The notes beneath the pieces were generated by a model. The model saw nothing but the letters and a program-made list of their open reading frames with translations, was not told the origin of the DNA and did not search any database. Shown piece after piece: positions 9,015-19,800 of a stretch of 54,485 bases of DNA (the first letter of the stretch is position 1; each line of letters starts with the position of its first letter). The stretch is from the NCBI GenBank assembly GCA_964458575.1, contig CAYWMD010000046.1:1-54485 (forward strand), written 5' to 3'. Position numbers and translations under genes: made by a program. This DNA is from CAYWMD01 sp964458575 (GTDB lineage Bacteria; Verrucomicrobiota; Verrucomicrobiia; Limisphaerales; JADLHS01).

Positions 9015-9605
9015 TTACTGCCGCGCCAGCGGAACGATCCGGTACACCTGCTGCGCGTGCACATCCATGCCGCCCTCCGTCCAGATGACGTGATGGGAGC
9101 GCGCCATTTTTTCCTCGATTGGCATTTGCGCGGCGATGCGTTGCTCGATCTGCTGCGGGGTCCAGCCCCGCGCCAGCAAACGCTCTTTCTGCGTCGCCGC
9201 TGAACACGCCACGCAGAGGATCGTGTCGAATTCCGATTCGGCGTGGGTTTCGAACAACAAGGGAATCACCACCACCGCCAGCGGTTTGCCCTCCTGCCGC
9301 CAGCTTTCAACCTGCGTGCGCCACAAGTCCTGAATCCGCGGATGCAGGATGGCTTCCAGCCGTTGGCGGGCCGCGGCATCAGCAAAAACGATTTGCGCCA
9401 CCGTCTCCCGTTTCAACCCGCCGTCCGCAGCGATGACGTCCGGACCGAAAGCTTCCCGGACCTCCGCCAAAGCCGGTTGACCCGGCGCGACCACCTGCCG
9501 CGCCAACTCATCCGTATCCACGACCACCGCGCCGCGCCATTGCAATAGTTGGGCGCAGGCGGATTTGCCCATGCCCACGCCGCCGGTAAGGCCGATTCGT
9601 TTCAT
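9015..9605 (-). CDS. coaE: dephospho-CoA kinase
   Basis: Phosphorylates the 3'-hydroxyl of dephospho-CoA with ATP, the last step of coenzyme A synthesis, in the cytoplasm. The 196 residues match the family's usual length. The P-loop GGVGMGKS is at residues 8-15, the conserved DTDELARQVV follows the second strand, LEAILHPRI matches the CoA-binding region, and VVVIPLLFET is the conserved core strand segment. The lid region ERLLARGWTPQQIEQRIAAQM is also typical. It lies just beyond the terminator that closes the upstream minus-strand gene train, so it probably needs its own promoter or readthrough. No strong ribosome binding site precedes the ATG. Confidence 0.95.
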   Translation of the reverse strand: MKRIGLTGGVGMGKSACAQLLQWRGAVVVDTDELARQVVAPGQPALAEVREAFGPDVIAADGGLKRETVAQIVFADAAARQRLEAILHPRIQDLWRTQVESWRQEGKPLAVVVIPLLFETHAESEFDTILCVACSAATQKERLLARGWTPQQIEQRIAAQMPIEEKMARSHHVIWTEGGMDVHAQQVYRIVPLARQ

Positions 9606-9622
9606 GGATCGAAGCTTCGCAT

Positions 9623-9655
9623 GAAAAATCGCACTGCGGCAAGCCGCAGTGCGAT
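9623..9655 (-). terminator. strong intrinsic terminator closing the minus-strand gene train
   Basis: Read on the minus strand, ATCGCACTGCGGC pairs perfectly over 13 bp with GCCGCAGTGCGAT across a 2-base centre, followed directly by TTTTC. It lies 26 bp past the stop of the 2401-residue gene and 18 bp before coaE, where a transcription end would be expected. Confidence 0.85.
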
Positions 9656-9680
9656 GCTGAATACCAACTTTTGCCGTCGC

Positions 9681-12600
9681 TTACGGAAGCTGGCGCACGG
9701 CGCGATAGAACCGGTAACCGGAGACGGGCGAAGTATTGTCCGTAAACACCGCCGAGCCGCCGCCGGGCAGCGTGTTGGTGGATACCGCCGTCCAGTTCAC
9801 GAAATTCGTCGAGGCCTGGATGACGTAGGTCAGCGTGGGTTCACCGGTCAGAACGCCCTGCACCTGGCTGCTGGTCACCACGATTTCGCTGAGCTGCGGT
9901 GCGACCGGGACGTTGACGGACGTGCTGGTTTGCGCGGTGTTGTTCACCAGGTTGGAGTCGGGCACGCCATTCGTGACGCTCACCGAGTTGAGGACACTGC
10001 CACCCAAGGATGGCGAAACGTTGATGGTGAGCAACGCTGACGCGCCGGCGGCCAGATCACCGACGTTGGCCGTCACCACATTGCCAACGGCGCCGATGGT
10101 GCCCTGCGATGCCGCGCTGCCGACATAGTTCAAACCGGCGGGCAGGGTGTCGGTCACGATCACGCCTGTGGCCGCAGACGGGCCGAGGTTGGTGACCCCG
10201 ACGGTGTAGCTCAGCAGGCCGCCAATAAAGGCCGGATCCGGAGTGTCACTGACGCTCACCGCCACATCCGTGGCGGCGTTCACGGCCACGACCGTGGTCA
10301 GCGTGAGCGTCCAGCCCTGGCCGATCATGCCGGCGTCACCGATCGCGTCGTCCAAGACATACAACGACCAGCTTCCGTTCGGATCGGTGTCATTGAACAC
10401 ACTCAACGCACCGCCGGCGGCACCCGCCGGGGCGGGCGGCACGAAGGGATCGCCCGATTCATAATCGGCGGGCTGGTAAGCGCCGGAGGCAATCTGGGTT
10501 GAATCCGGCAACGGTGAGCCCGCTGCGTCGTCGAGCGTAACGGTCACATTGGTCACCGGATGACCGCCGCCGGTGTCGGACATGACGATGAGCTTCTGGC
10601 CGGCGGGACCGACGAGCAACACGTCCACGTCATCCGGGAACGCATGCGTCAGGCCGTTGATGCCCACCGTGACCTTGCTCACCGTGCCAGCCAACCCGGA
10701 CACATTGATCGTGGCCGGATAAGGCGTGGCGCCGCCGTGGTCAGGAATTGAAATGGCGGTGGCATTCGTGAACGAGGTCGTGGCGGGCAGATAGAAATTG
10801 AAGGTGACCGTGCCCAGGTTGTTCGCGCCGTCCTGCAATTGCAGCGTGGCGGCGACCACCCCGCCGTTCGGGCCGGTGGCCGTGAACGTAAATGGGCGCG
10901 CAACCGGCGCGCCGCCGCGCACCACGGCACCGTAATTCTGCGGACCGCTGGGAGCCGTCACCCCGTTGCCCGCCAGCAAGGTGGCGTTCAGATTGGCCGT
11001 GTCGGCCGTGCCGTTGTTGGACAAGGCCAGTGAAACCGTCACCGTTTCGTTGAAGTCCACCACGAAGTTGGGCGGCACGATGCTCTCCGTCGCCAGCACC
11101 GCGCCCGCCGCCACCAGGTTCGGGGCCGGGGCCGTCAACGCCAGCACAGCCGACGCGGAATTGTTCGACGTGTTCGTGTCGCTGGCAGTGGTCGCCACCG
11201 TGGCGGTGTTGGTCACCAGGCCGATGCTTGTGACCTGGGCCTCGATGGTCAGCGTGGCCCCCGCACCGGCGTTGAGATTGCCCAAGGTCGCCATGACGGT
11301 GTTTCCCGAATTGGTGGCCGCGCCGACGCTCGGCGTCGCGGAAACAAAACCCAGCCCGGCGGGCAACGCATCGGCCACCGTGACCTTGAGGGCCGTTTCC
11401 GGGCCGAGGTTGGTGACGGTGATGGTGAACGTCACATTGCTGCCCAACACGCCATTCGTGGGCGCCGCCAGGCTCACCGCCACGTCCGCGGCGGGCAGTC
11501 CGATGGCGGTGATCGCGGAGACGGTGTTGTTGGCCGGGTTCAAATCCGTTTCGCTGACCGCGACGTTGGCCGTGTTGGTCAACAGGCCTGCGCTGCCGGG
11601 GGCGGCCACAACCGTGACCGTGGCGACGGCCCCGGTTGAGAGGTTGGGAATGCTGCAAACGACGGTGTTGCCGTTGGTGGTGGTGACCCCCTGCGAGGAA
11701 GCCGCCGAAAGCAGGATCGCCCCGGCCGGCAGAATGTTCGTGAAGGCCAGACCCGAGGCCGCGCTTGGTCCCTGGTTGGTGAGCGCGAAGGTGTAAGTGA
11801 CGCCGCTCTCGACCAGGCCCGGACTGGGCGTGGCACTCGCGCTCAAGGCCACATCCACCAACTGATTCACAGGCGTGATTGTATAAACCGCCACACTCCA
11901 GCCGCCCGCCATGGTCCCGGAGTCGCCGCCGGCATCGTCCATCACATACAGCGACCACGGACCATTGGGATCAGCGCCGGCAAAAGCGGACAAGGCGCTG
12001 CCGTAGGGGCCGTCCGGCGCAGGCCAGTTGAATGAATCGCCCGGTTCGTAGTCGGCCGGCTGGTAACTGGTCGAAAGAATCTGTCCGTCGTCCGGCAACG
12101 GCAACGGCGCGGTGTCATCCAGCGTGATCGTGGTGTTGACCACGCCGTTCGGGTTGCCGGAATCGGACATCACAATCACCTGCGGCCCATTCGTCCGCGC
12201 CACCAGAATGTCCAGGTCGTCCACGAAGGTGTGCGTGACATTCGACAAAGTGACCGTGACCCGGCCCACCAAGCCCGTCACGCCTGAGACCATGATGGTG
12301 GAGGGATACAGCGGCGTGCCCTGCCCGGAATCGGGGATGTTGACGACGTTGGTGTTGGAGAAGACCCGGACGACCGGCAGCGCGAAGCTGAACGTGGCCG
12401 TGCCGAGGTCGTTGGGACCATCCTGGAGCTGTAACGTGGCGACCACCGTTCCACCATTGGTCCCGGCGGCAGTAAAAGTAAATTCGCGTCCAACCGTCAG
12501 ACCGCCGCCTGACAGCACCCCGTAAACCTGGGCACCGCTCGGCGACGTCACCCCACCCGTGGCCAGCAACGTAGCAATCAGGTTCGTGTTGTTGATGTTG

Positions 12601-15600
12601 CCCGCATTCCGCAGCCGGAGCTGCAGGGTGACGGTTTCGCCAACGTCCACCGTGCCATTGGGCGGCGTGAGGCTTTCCGCCGTCAACGTGGCCCCGGCGG
12701 CCACAATCGTCACGTTCGGCGGCGCCACGATCGTTGAGGCGGAAGCCGTGTTGTTGGCGGGGTTCAGGTCGGTCTGGGCCGCCGTGGCCGTGGCCGTGGC
12801 ATTGTAAACATTGCTGATGGCGGCGTTCACCACGATGGTCACCAGTGAACCGGCACCGACGTTCAGCGTGCCAAGGTTGCCGGTGATGGTGTTGCCCGAA
12901 CGCGCAAGGGTTCCCTGCGTGGTGTTGGTCGAAACCAGGGCCAGACCAGCGGGCAGCGTGACATTCAACACTGTGCCGCTCGCCGTGTTGGGGCCAAGGT
13001 TGGTGACCGTCACGAAGTAAGTCCAGTTGCTGCCAATCACCACCGGATCCGGCAGGTCAGTAAGCGTCACAGCCAGATCGGCCGACGGCCCGACGGTGGT
13101 CACGGCCGTGGCGGTGTTGTTGGACGGGATGGGATCGGCCTGCAGCGCGGCGGCCGTTGCGGTGGCGACAATGGTGCCTTGGGCGGTTGGGATGACTCCG
13201 ATGGTACCGGTGACCCGGCCATCCTTGGGCACGCTGCCAAAGCTGAACACCACGAGGTTGCCGAAAATGCTCGCCGTTCCCTGCGACGGGGTGGCCGACT
13301 GCACGCTGACGCTCACGGGCAGAACGTTGGTTACGGTGACAAAGGACGCGGCGGAAGGTCCTTTGTTGGTCAGCGAAACGGTGTAGGTCAACGGCCCGCC
13401 GACCGCCGTGGGATCGGGCGCGTCCGCCAGGCCCAGCGCCAGTTCAGCCGTGGGCGGATTGACGTGCGAGGTGAAGTTGGCCGTGTTGTTGAACAGGTCC
13501 GTATCCGACTCATTGGAGGTCACCGTCGCACTCGAGGAGATCGTTCCGGTCGCGGCGGGAGTCACCGTAACAGTGATCGTTACGACACTCGCGAATTCCA
13601 TCTTGCCGATGTTGCACACCACCGTCCCAGCGGAATGCGTGGCGCTGCCCTGCGACGACGTGGCCGAGACGAAGACAACCGAAGGCGGCAGGGTGTGATT
13701 GACGATAACGTTGGTGGCGGCACTGGGGCCGTTATTGGTGACCGTGATGGTGTACACCAGGTTGCTGCCGAGGTACACCGGTTCGGGGTTGCCCACCATG
13801 CTCATGGCGAGATCCACCCCCGGACAGGTGCCGCCGCCGTCTTCACAGTGTGCCGGCGAAAGGAACAACGACCAGCACTGAATCGTGCCGCTGAATCCCG
13901 GAATCAAATCCACGACCCGAAGCCGCCACTGCCCATTGACGCTGCTGCCATACTTTCCGGCGAAGGCGGAGAGGGCCTGATCGGGACGGAACGATCCAAT
14001 GTACGGCGGAAACCCGCCGCTGATCGGAATGACGGCATCGTCATCAAACGTGGTGCGCGAAGAATCCGGGGAACACGCGATGCCATAGTTGGCACCGGAG
14101 CCGCCGTGTGAATCCGAAAGCGTGATGCCCGTGCCATCCGGCGCGATCAACCGGAGACGAAGATCGCCGACCCAGGAATGGGTAAGATACACCGACACCT
14201 TCACATCCCGCAGCGCCCCGGTGATGTTCGAAACGGTGATAAAGGAATTCGTGGCACTGTCATCGGGAATGTTCACCGCGCCAAGGCTGTCGAAACGAAC
14301 GGGATCCCCGACCACGCCGGTGTCTAACGTGATGAAATTGGTCAGGGTTTGTTGGTCGGACTTGATCAACGCTTGCAACGCGATGGGTTGGCCGCACAGG
14401 AACCCGGGTGTCGTACTGAGGGTAAACGGCACCAGATTTGTGCCTAGTTGAAGCGGCGCGAGGTCCGAGTAATTGGCGCTTCGCGTGCCAAATCCCACCC
14501 CCGGCGTGGTCGTGGACAGCGTGATGCGCACGCCGGTGAGCGGGAAATTGTTGAAGTTGGCCAGCACGATTTGGATGTCGTTGCATTCGTTGACATCAAT
14601 CACGCGGTTGCCGTTGCCGCCGGAGACGTTGACCGCCTGGACATTCACGCCGGGCAGGTCGTATGCCTCAACGATGCCCACCGTCGTGTTTCCGGGTGGA
14701 CATTGCGCGCTAAAGCCCAGACCGCGTTTGGCAAAGCCTGCCCACAATTCGTTGGCGTTCGCCCCACCGTTGTTGATGAGGTCAGCCAGAATGATCGCGT
14801 CGCGGGCCTGAATCCACGTAGGCTGAGCCGGGGTGAGTTTCATGCCGTCGGTCACGAGTTGCAGCGCGAGGTCGTTGCCCGCAGACGTGCCGTATTTATG
14901 AATCAAGTTGGCCCGGACCTCCCAAAGCATCGCGCACCAGACTTCACCCTGATTGTGAACTTCGTCCGCACTGGCGGGATTCCAAGTGCCCCCGTACAGT
15001 GGACTGCCCGGCACGCCTGGATGCGTGCTGGCCTGCGTCGGGTCAATGTCCTTGAACGTGAGGGGATTCTTCGTCATGTCGGTGGTGTAGGGGTAATGCC
15101 GGATCCCAAAATAATAGTTTTCCGTCAGACCGGCGAACTGGTAGGTCACGTACCCACCATTGGCATAAACGGCATCCGGATCATCTCCAGGCTCGCTCAA
15201 CAGCGACATGGCATAGAAGTCCGACCAGCCTTCACCCATTCCATCCCCTTGTAAATTGCCCAGAGCAAATCCGCCCCCGACCAACCGCCAACTGGTCCCG
15301 TGCGTGGCTTCATGGATAATCACCTCGGCGTCAAGATCACCGTCACGCATCGGCGTGGGAAAGTCCCAAACGAACATCGCAATCTGGCCGTTGATGCCGT
15401 CCGGCGCGGGGACAAAGAACGCGTTGTCGGCAAAGCCCAGATCCGCTCCTGCCTGCACATAGCCGATGATTGAGTCGCTGCCCTGGCCGCCCCGGCCAAA
15501 GTTGTTTTCCTGATAATTCCCGGCACTTTCAGTAAAGCCCAGTTGATAGAGCCGGTCATGGTAGTAGTTGACCCAGTAAAACATCTGGACCACCGAGGCA

Positions 15601-16886
15601 TTGCTGTAGGTGAGCGGGTCCTGCGTCAGGTCCAGCGGGAAGTCGAACACGCGATTCGGATTGCCCTGCGGCCGTGCTCCGCCGTCCGGTTGCCCGTCAA
15701 AATCCCGGTCCATGTAAGTGTCCGCATTGTTGCCGCGCGTCTCGTTGGCCGCGTCGGGTATCCACCCGTCGGGCGACGCGGTAGTGTCGAGTGCGCTTAA
15801 CGTCAGCAAAACCCGGTTGGTCAACGGCGGTTGGCCGGCATTGGGCGTCGGCCAACTGGGCGTGAACGGCGAAGGGCTGTCGCTCGTGTAAACGTTGTAG
15901 GTGGCGTCGCTGATGTAACACGTCAAATCGCGCCGCAACCAGGGCTCGCCGGATTCAGCGTCAATCAGGATTTCAAAACCCTCGCGCGTCGTCTGCCTAG
16001 ACAGATGGACCTCCCAGCACAAGCGCAGGGCGCCGCGGTTCACGGGCAACCACACGAGCCGCGCATGCACCTGCTTTCCTTGTACCAGAAACCGGTGGTA
16101 ACCATCGCCCGCCTGGGCGCCATCGGCGGCCACCTCACCCGGTGTGAGCGTGTCCCCCAGATTCTGCGCCGCATTCGCAATCGCCTGTTCGGCGGATACG
16201 GGCGGCTGGTTTTGACTCACCGCACGATTCGGCGTGCCGGCATCGGCACTCGGGACGGGATTCGGAATGAATAGACTGGACAGAGTCGCCAGTTCACCCC
16301 GTTTGGTAATGTTGCCCACAACGACCGCGCCGAACACCGGAATTCCGTCCAGCTCCTGCTGCCACACCACGGTGCGCAGGCCGTTATGCTTCCCCACGCT
16401 GTCCCGGGTGATTCTGGCGTTGCCCGTGGACAACACAGAGGCATCGTGGCCGAACAAGGCGGATTGTTCGTTCAGAAAACCCTTCACCGCGCGGTAAGGG
16501 TCATCGGCGGAAACGGTGGCAAGCCCCGGCCCGGACACCGCCCGGCCCTGTCCGTTGGGTCCGGTCAAAAACCCGCCGCGCACGTGGATGAACTTGGGCG
16601 AGCCGAGCAGCGGGTCGAAGTTGATGTCCGCCCCCGTCAGCTGCGCCCGCAAACGGGCCGCGGCCTGGTCGCGTTGCGTGATTTCAGCGCCGGCTGCTTG
16701 CGCGGTCGCCCGCCGGTCGAAGTTGGGAATGTCCTCGCGGTGCGTCGGGCGCAGTTGCGCCCGGGCCACAGGTACGAAAACGGGTGCTGTCAGCGCGCAT
16801 GCCGCGAGCATCGCGGTCACACAAGCCATCGCATTAGAGGGCACTTTCATGTCGGTCTTAAACACTTTCCGATTTTTCCGGGTCAC
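9681..16886 (-). CDS. giant secreted fungalysin-like (M36) metallopeptidase with P-type and DUF11 repeats
   Basis: A 2401-residue exported zinc protease. A signal peptide (core AMACVTAMLAACALTAPVFV, cut near ARA-QLRP) is followed by a fungalysin/thermolysin-type propeptide (~50-250) and the M36 catalytic domain (~290-730). The zinc site is visible: H525-EATH-529 and the third ligand E552 in MGEGWSDF. A proprotein-convertase P-like domain (~858-1010) has TFDDDAVIPISGGFPPY. Six DUF11-type beta-sandwich repeats then start near 1027, 1147, 1267, 1677, 1797 and 2209 (pattern ADLAVTLTDLPDPVVIGSN). They are interleaved with two copies of a composite module (starting ~1391 and ~1919) that pairs a CARDB-like domain with a second P-like domain. 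The C-terminus carries the shared tail module (IQASTNFVNWTAV ... YRFYRAVRQLP). Its ATG overlaps the stop of the upstream giant gene (ATGA), so translation is probably coupled. Substrate unknown. Confidence 0.9.
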   Translation of the reverse strand: MTRKNRKVFKTDMKVPSNAMACVTAMLAACALTAPVFVPVARAQLRPTHREDIPNFDRRATAQAAGAEITQRDQAAARLRAQLTGADINFDPLLGSPKFIHVRGGFLTGPNGQGRAVSGPGLATVSADDPYRAVKGFLNEQSALFGHDASVLSTGNARITRDSVGKHNGLRTVVWQQELDGIPVFGAVVVGNITKRGELATLSSLFIPNPVPSADAGTPNRAVSQNQPPVSAEQAIANAAQNLGDTLTPGEVAADGAQAGDGYHRFLVQGKQVHARLVWLPVNRGALRLCWEVHLSRQTTREGFEILIDAESGEPWLRRDLTCYISDATYNVYTSDSPSPFTPSWPTPNAGQPPLTNRVLLTLSALDTTASPDGWIPDAANETRGNNADTYMDRDFDGQPDGGARPQGNPNRVFDFPLDLTQDPLTYSNASVVQMFYWVNYYHDRLYQLGFTESAGNYQENNFGRGGQGSDSIIGYVQAGADLGFADNAFFVPAPDGINGQIAMFVWDFPTPMRDGDLDAEVIIHEATHGTSWRLVGGGFALGNLQGDGMGEGWSDFYAMSLLSEPGDDPDAVYANGGYVTYQFAGLTENYYFGIRHYPYTTDMTKNPLTFKDIDPTQASTHPGVPGSPLYGGTWNPASADEVHNQGEVWCAMLWEVRANLIHKYGTSAGNDLALQLVTDGMKLTPAQPTWIQARDAIILADLINNGGANANELWAGFAKRGLGFSAQCPPGNTTVGIVEAYDLPGVNVQAVNVSGGNGNRVIDVNECNDIQIVLANFNNFPLTGVRITLSTTTPGVGFGTRSANYSDLAPLQLGTNLVPFTLSTTPGFLCGQPIALQALIKSDQQTLTNFITLDTGVVGDPVRFDSLGAVNIPDDSATNSFITVSNITGALRDVKVSVYLTHSWVGDLRLRLIAPDGTGITLSDSHGGSGANYGIACSPDSSRTTFDDDAVIPISGGFPPYIGSFRPDQALSAFAGKYGSSVNGQWRLRVVDLIPGFSGTIQCWSLFLSPAHCEDGGGTCPGVDLAMSMVGNPEPVYLGSNLVYTITVTNNGPSAATNVIVNHTLPPSVVFVSATSSQGSATHSAGTVVCNIGKMEFASVVTITVTVTPAATGTISSSATVTSNESDTDLFNNTANFTSHVNPPTAELALGLADAPDPTAVGGPLTYTVSLTNKGPSAASFVTVTNVLPVSVSVQSATPSQGTASIFGNLVVFSFGSVPKDGRVTGTIGVIPTAQGTIVATATAAALQADPIPSNNTATAVTTVGPSADLAVTLTDLPDPVVIGSNWTYFVTVTNLGPNTASGTVLNVTLPAGLALVSTNTTQGTLARSGNTITGNLGTLNVGAGSLVTIVVNAAISNVYNATATATAAQTDLNPANNTASASTIVAPPNVTIVAAGATLTAESLTPPNGTVDVGETVTLQLRLRNAGNINNTNLIATLLATGGVTSPSGAQVYGVLSGGGLTVGREFTFTAAGTNGGTVVATLQLQDGPNDLGTATFSFALPVVRVFSNTNVVNIPDSGQGTPLYPSTIMVSGVTGLVGRVTVTLSNVTHTFVDDLDILVARTNGPQVIVMSDSGNPNGVVNTTITLDDTAPLPLPDDGQILSTSYQPADYEPGDSFNWPAPDGPYGSALSAFAGADPNGPWSLYVMDDAGGDSGTMAGGWSVAVYTITPVNQLVDVALSASATPSPGLVESGVTYTFALTNQGPSAASGLAFTNILPAGAILLSAASSQGVTTTNGNTVVCSIPNLSTGAVATVTVVAAPGSAGLLTNTANVAVSETDLNPANNTVSAITAIGLPAADVAVSLAAPTNGVLGSNVTFTITVTNLGPETALKVTVADALPAGLGFVSATPSVGAATNSGNTVMATLGNLNAGAGATLTIEAQVTSIGLVTNTATVATTASDTNTSNNSASAVLALTAPAPNLVAAGAVLATESIVPPNFVVDFNETVTVSLALSNNGTADTANLNATLLAGNGVTAPSGPQNYGAVVRGGAPVARPFTFTATGPNGGVVAATLQLQDGANNLGTVTFNFYLPATTSFTNATAISIPDHGGATPYPATINVSGLAGTVSKVTVGINGLTHAFPDDVDVLLVGPAGQKLIVMSDTGGGHPVTNVTVTLDDAAGSPLPDSTQIASGAYQPADYESGDPFVPPAPAGAAGGALSVFNDTDPNGSWSLYVLDDAIGDAGMIGQGWTLTLTTVVAVNAATDVAVSVSDTPDPAFIGGLLSYTVGVTNLGPSAATGVIVTDTLPAGLNYVGSAASQGTIGAVGNVVTANVGDLAAGASALLTINVSPSLGGSVLNSVSVTNGVPDSNLVNNTAQTSTSVNVPVAPQLSEIVVTSSQVQGVLTGEPTLTYVIQASTNFVNWTAVSTNTLPGGGSAVFTDNTSPVSGYRFYRAVRQLP

Positions 16887-19800
16887 GGCGGGCCGAGCCG
16901 GAAGTATTCGTTTCCGCTACCAACGGGCAGGGTCACCGTCTGCTGATCACCCACGACCGTCGGCGCCGGCACCGTCACTTCCGTCCAGGTGATCGGCGTA
17001 GTCAGGCTCGTGGCGCGTTGCAGCACGAAACCGGAGGCACTCGCCGGCCACGTGATGACCACGTTGGCGCCGGAAAGCGCGATGCCCAAGGACGGCGCAA
17101 AACCCTCCACGATCGTCTTGATCGTCACGGCGTTGTTGCCTTTGGGATCGGAGACGTTGGGATCCGCCTGCCGGCAGAACGCGCTGGCGGTGAGGGTGCC
17201 GCCCGAGTTGGGATGAACGGTAATGGTGGCGTTGGTACCCCAGCCACTGCCCAGATTGCCAAGGTTGGTAAACGCGACGGTGTTGCCGGTTACGACGTAC
17301 GCGGCCGGCGAGGCGGAAACGAAGCTCACTCCTGCAGGCAACGTGTTGGTCAACGTCACGCGGGTGGCCGTGGCCGGGCCGAGGTTGGCCACAGCGAGCG
17401 TGTACACCAAATCCTGGCCGAACGTGACCGGACTGGGCGAGGCAAACATGAACAACACCAAGTCGGCCACGAGACTGTTCACGGTCGTGGTGGTGGTGGC
17501 GGCGTTGTTCACCGGGTTCGGATCGGTCGGTGACGCGGACACCAGGGCGAAGTTGGTAGCCGTGCCGACCAGCGTCGGGCTCACCACCAGGGTCGCACTG
17601 GCCACGGCATCCTTGGCAAGCGTCCCGATGTTCCAGGTCACAACGCCCCCGGCGGCGGAAAGCGCGCCGTTCGGCGTGTTGCTGGAAAGGAGCACCGCTC
17701 CGGCGGGCAGGGTGTCCGTCACCGTTACGCCCGTCGCCGTGGACGGACCAAAGTTCGTCACCACGATGGTGTAGGTCAAATTGCTGGTCAACAAAACCGG
17801 ATCGGGCGTGTCCGTCACCGTCACCGAGAGGTCGGCCGCACCCGGGATCACCCCCGTAGTGGTGATGTTGAGATACCAGCCGCGGGCAATGCTGCCCACG
17901 TCAAGCGCGGTGTCGTCCACCACGTAGAGCGACCAGGTGCCGTTCGGGTCCAGACCGTTGAAACCGGACAACACGGCCCCCCACGGCGGCGCGGGGGCGT
18001 TGGTGAACAGGTCGCCCAGCAGATAGTTGGTCGGTTTGTATGTCCCGTTGGTGATCTGGCTGGAGAACGGCAGCGAGTTTGCCGCCGCGTCGTCGAAGGT
18101 CAGGGTCACGTTGGTGATGAGGTTGCCGCTGCCCGCGTCGGACATCATGAGCAGGCTGGTGCCGGTGGGCCCGACCAGCAACATGTCAACGTCCGCCGGA
18201 GCGGTGTGGGCCAGATTCGTCAAGGTGACGGTCACCTTGCCGACGGTGCCGCCCACTCCGGTCACATTGATCGTCGAGGGATAAGGTGAAGCCGGCTTGG
18301 GCGTGTCCCCGGTGCGGTCATTGATGACGACGGCCGCCGTGTTGCTAAACGTGACGGTTGCACTGCCCAACTGATAATTGAAGATGGCCACCCCCAGATT
18401 GTTGGTCGAGGCATCGTCCAGAGCGAACGTGGCCGAAACGACTCCGCCGTTGGTCCCGCTGGCGGTGAAGGTGAACGCGCGCGAACGGGACGGGCCGTTT
18501 TCCACCAGCGTGCCGTAATTCTGCGCGCCGCTGGGCAAGGTCACGCCGTTGGTGGCCAATAGCGTCGCGGTCAGGTTGGTGGTATTGCCACCGGCGGCAT
18601 TCCGCAAGGCGAACAGCAAGGTCACGGTCTCGCCCGGATCAATGCCCCCGTTGACCGGACCGCTTTCGGAGGTCAGCACGGAGCCGGCGGGCACAATCAA
18701 GCTGCCGTCGTCGTCAAGAATGACGAGGGTGGCAGCCTGTGGGTTGAGCAACTGGGCCTGGTTGGTCGGGCCGGACTGGAGCGAGAGCTGCAATTGCACC
18801 GTTTCCGCGCCTTCGAGGATATTGTCCTGATTGATCGGCACGTTGAACGTCCGCGTGGTCACGCCGTTCGAGAAGGTCAGCGTGCCGCTGGTAGCGATAT
18901 AATCACTGGCCAGGCCGGGTGTGGCCGTGCCGCCGCCGGTGGCGTAATTGACATGAACGGTCGAGTTGGTGATGCCCGTGCGCAACACGGTGATCGTCGC
19001 CGCCACACCGCCCTCTTGGACGCTGTAATCCGTGCTGGAGAAACTAATCCCCGCGTCGTTGTCCACGATGGTCACCGTGGCGAGGCTCGGCTCGAGCAGT
19101 TGCGCCCCGCCGCCCGGACCGGACAACGCGACCTGGAACGTTTCGTCCCCCTCCAGCAATGCATCGTTGGCGATGGGTATGGTGATGGTGTTCGTGCCCT
19201 GGCCGTTGGTGAAGATCAACTGGTTGGGTACCGGATTGGGAATGGGTGCGGAGAAATCCGCGCCCAGCACGGCGGTGTCGTCAATCGTGCTGTAGGCGAC
19301 GGTGATGGTCCCGGAATAGGAACCGGTGCGAACGACGGTGAGGACCACGTTGGTGGCCGTCTCCGCCACGCTGTAGGCATCCTGCACAAAACTCACCCCG
19401 GAATCGTCATCCAGAATATCCACCAGCGTCGAAGGCGTGAGCAGTTGCAATCCGGCGCTGGGATTGGACAACGTGACCGCGAAGATTTCGTCGCCCTCCA
19501 CCAGCGTGTCCTGGAGAATCGGAATGGTAAGGTTCTTCACGGTTTCCCCGTTGGCAAACGTCAACGTGCCGCTGTCACCGGTGAAATCCAGGCCGGCGGT
19601 CGCCGTGATGTTGGATGTCCCGTAATGGACCGATGCCACGCCGTTGCTGCCATTAACCCGCAGAACCGTGACGACAATACTTGGCCCGGCCTCGCTCACG
19701 TTGTAGAACGGCGCCGAGAAGGTCAGACCCATGTCGTTGTCCAGAATGGTCACAACCGTATTGGTCGGACCCAGGATCGTCGCGCCGCCGGTCGCGTTGG

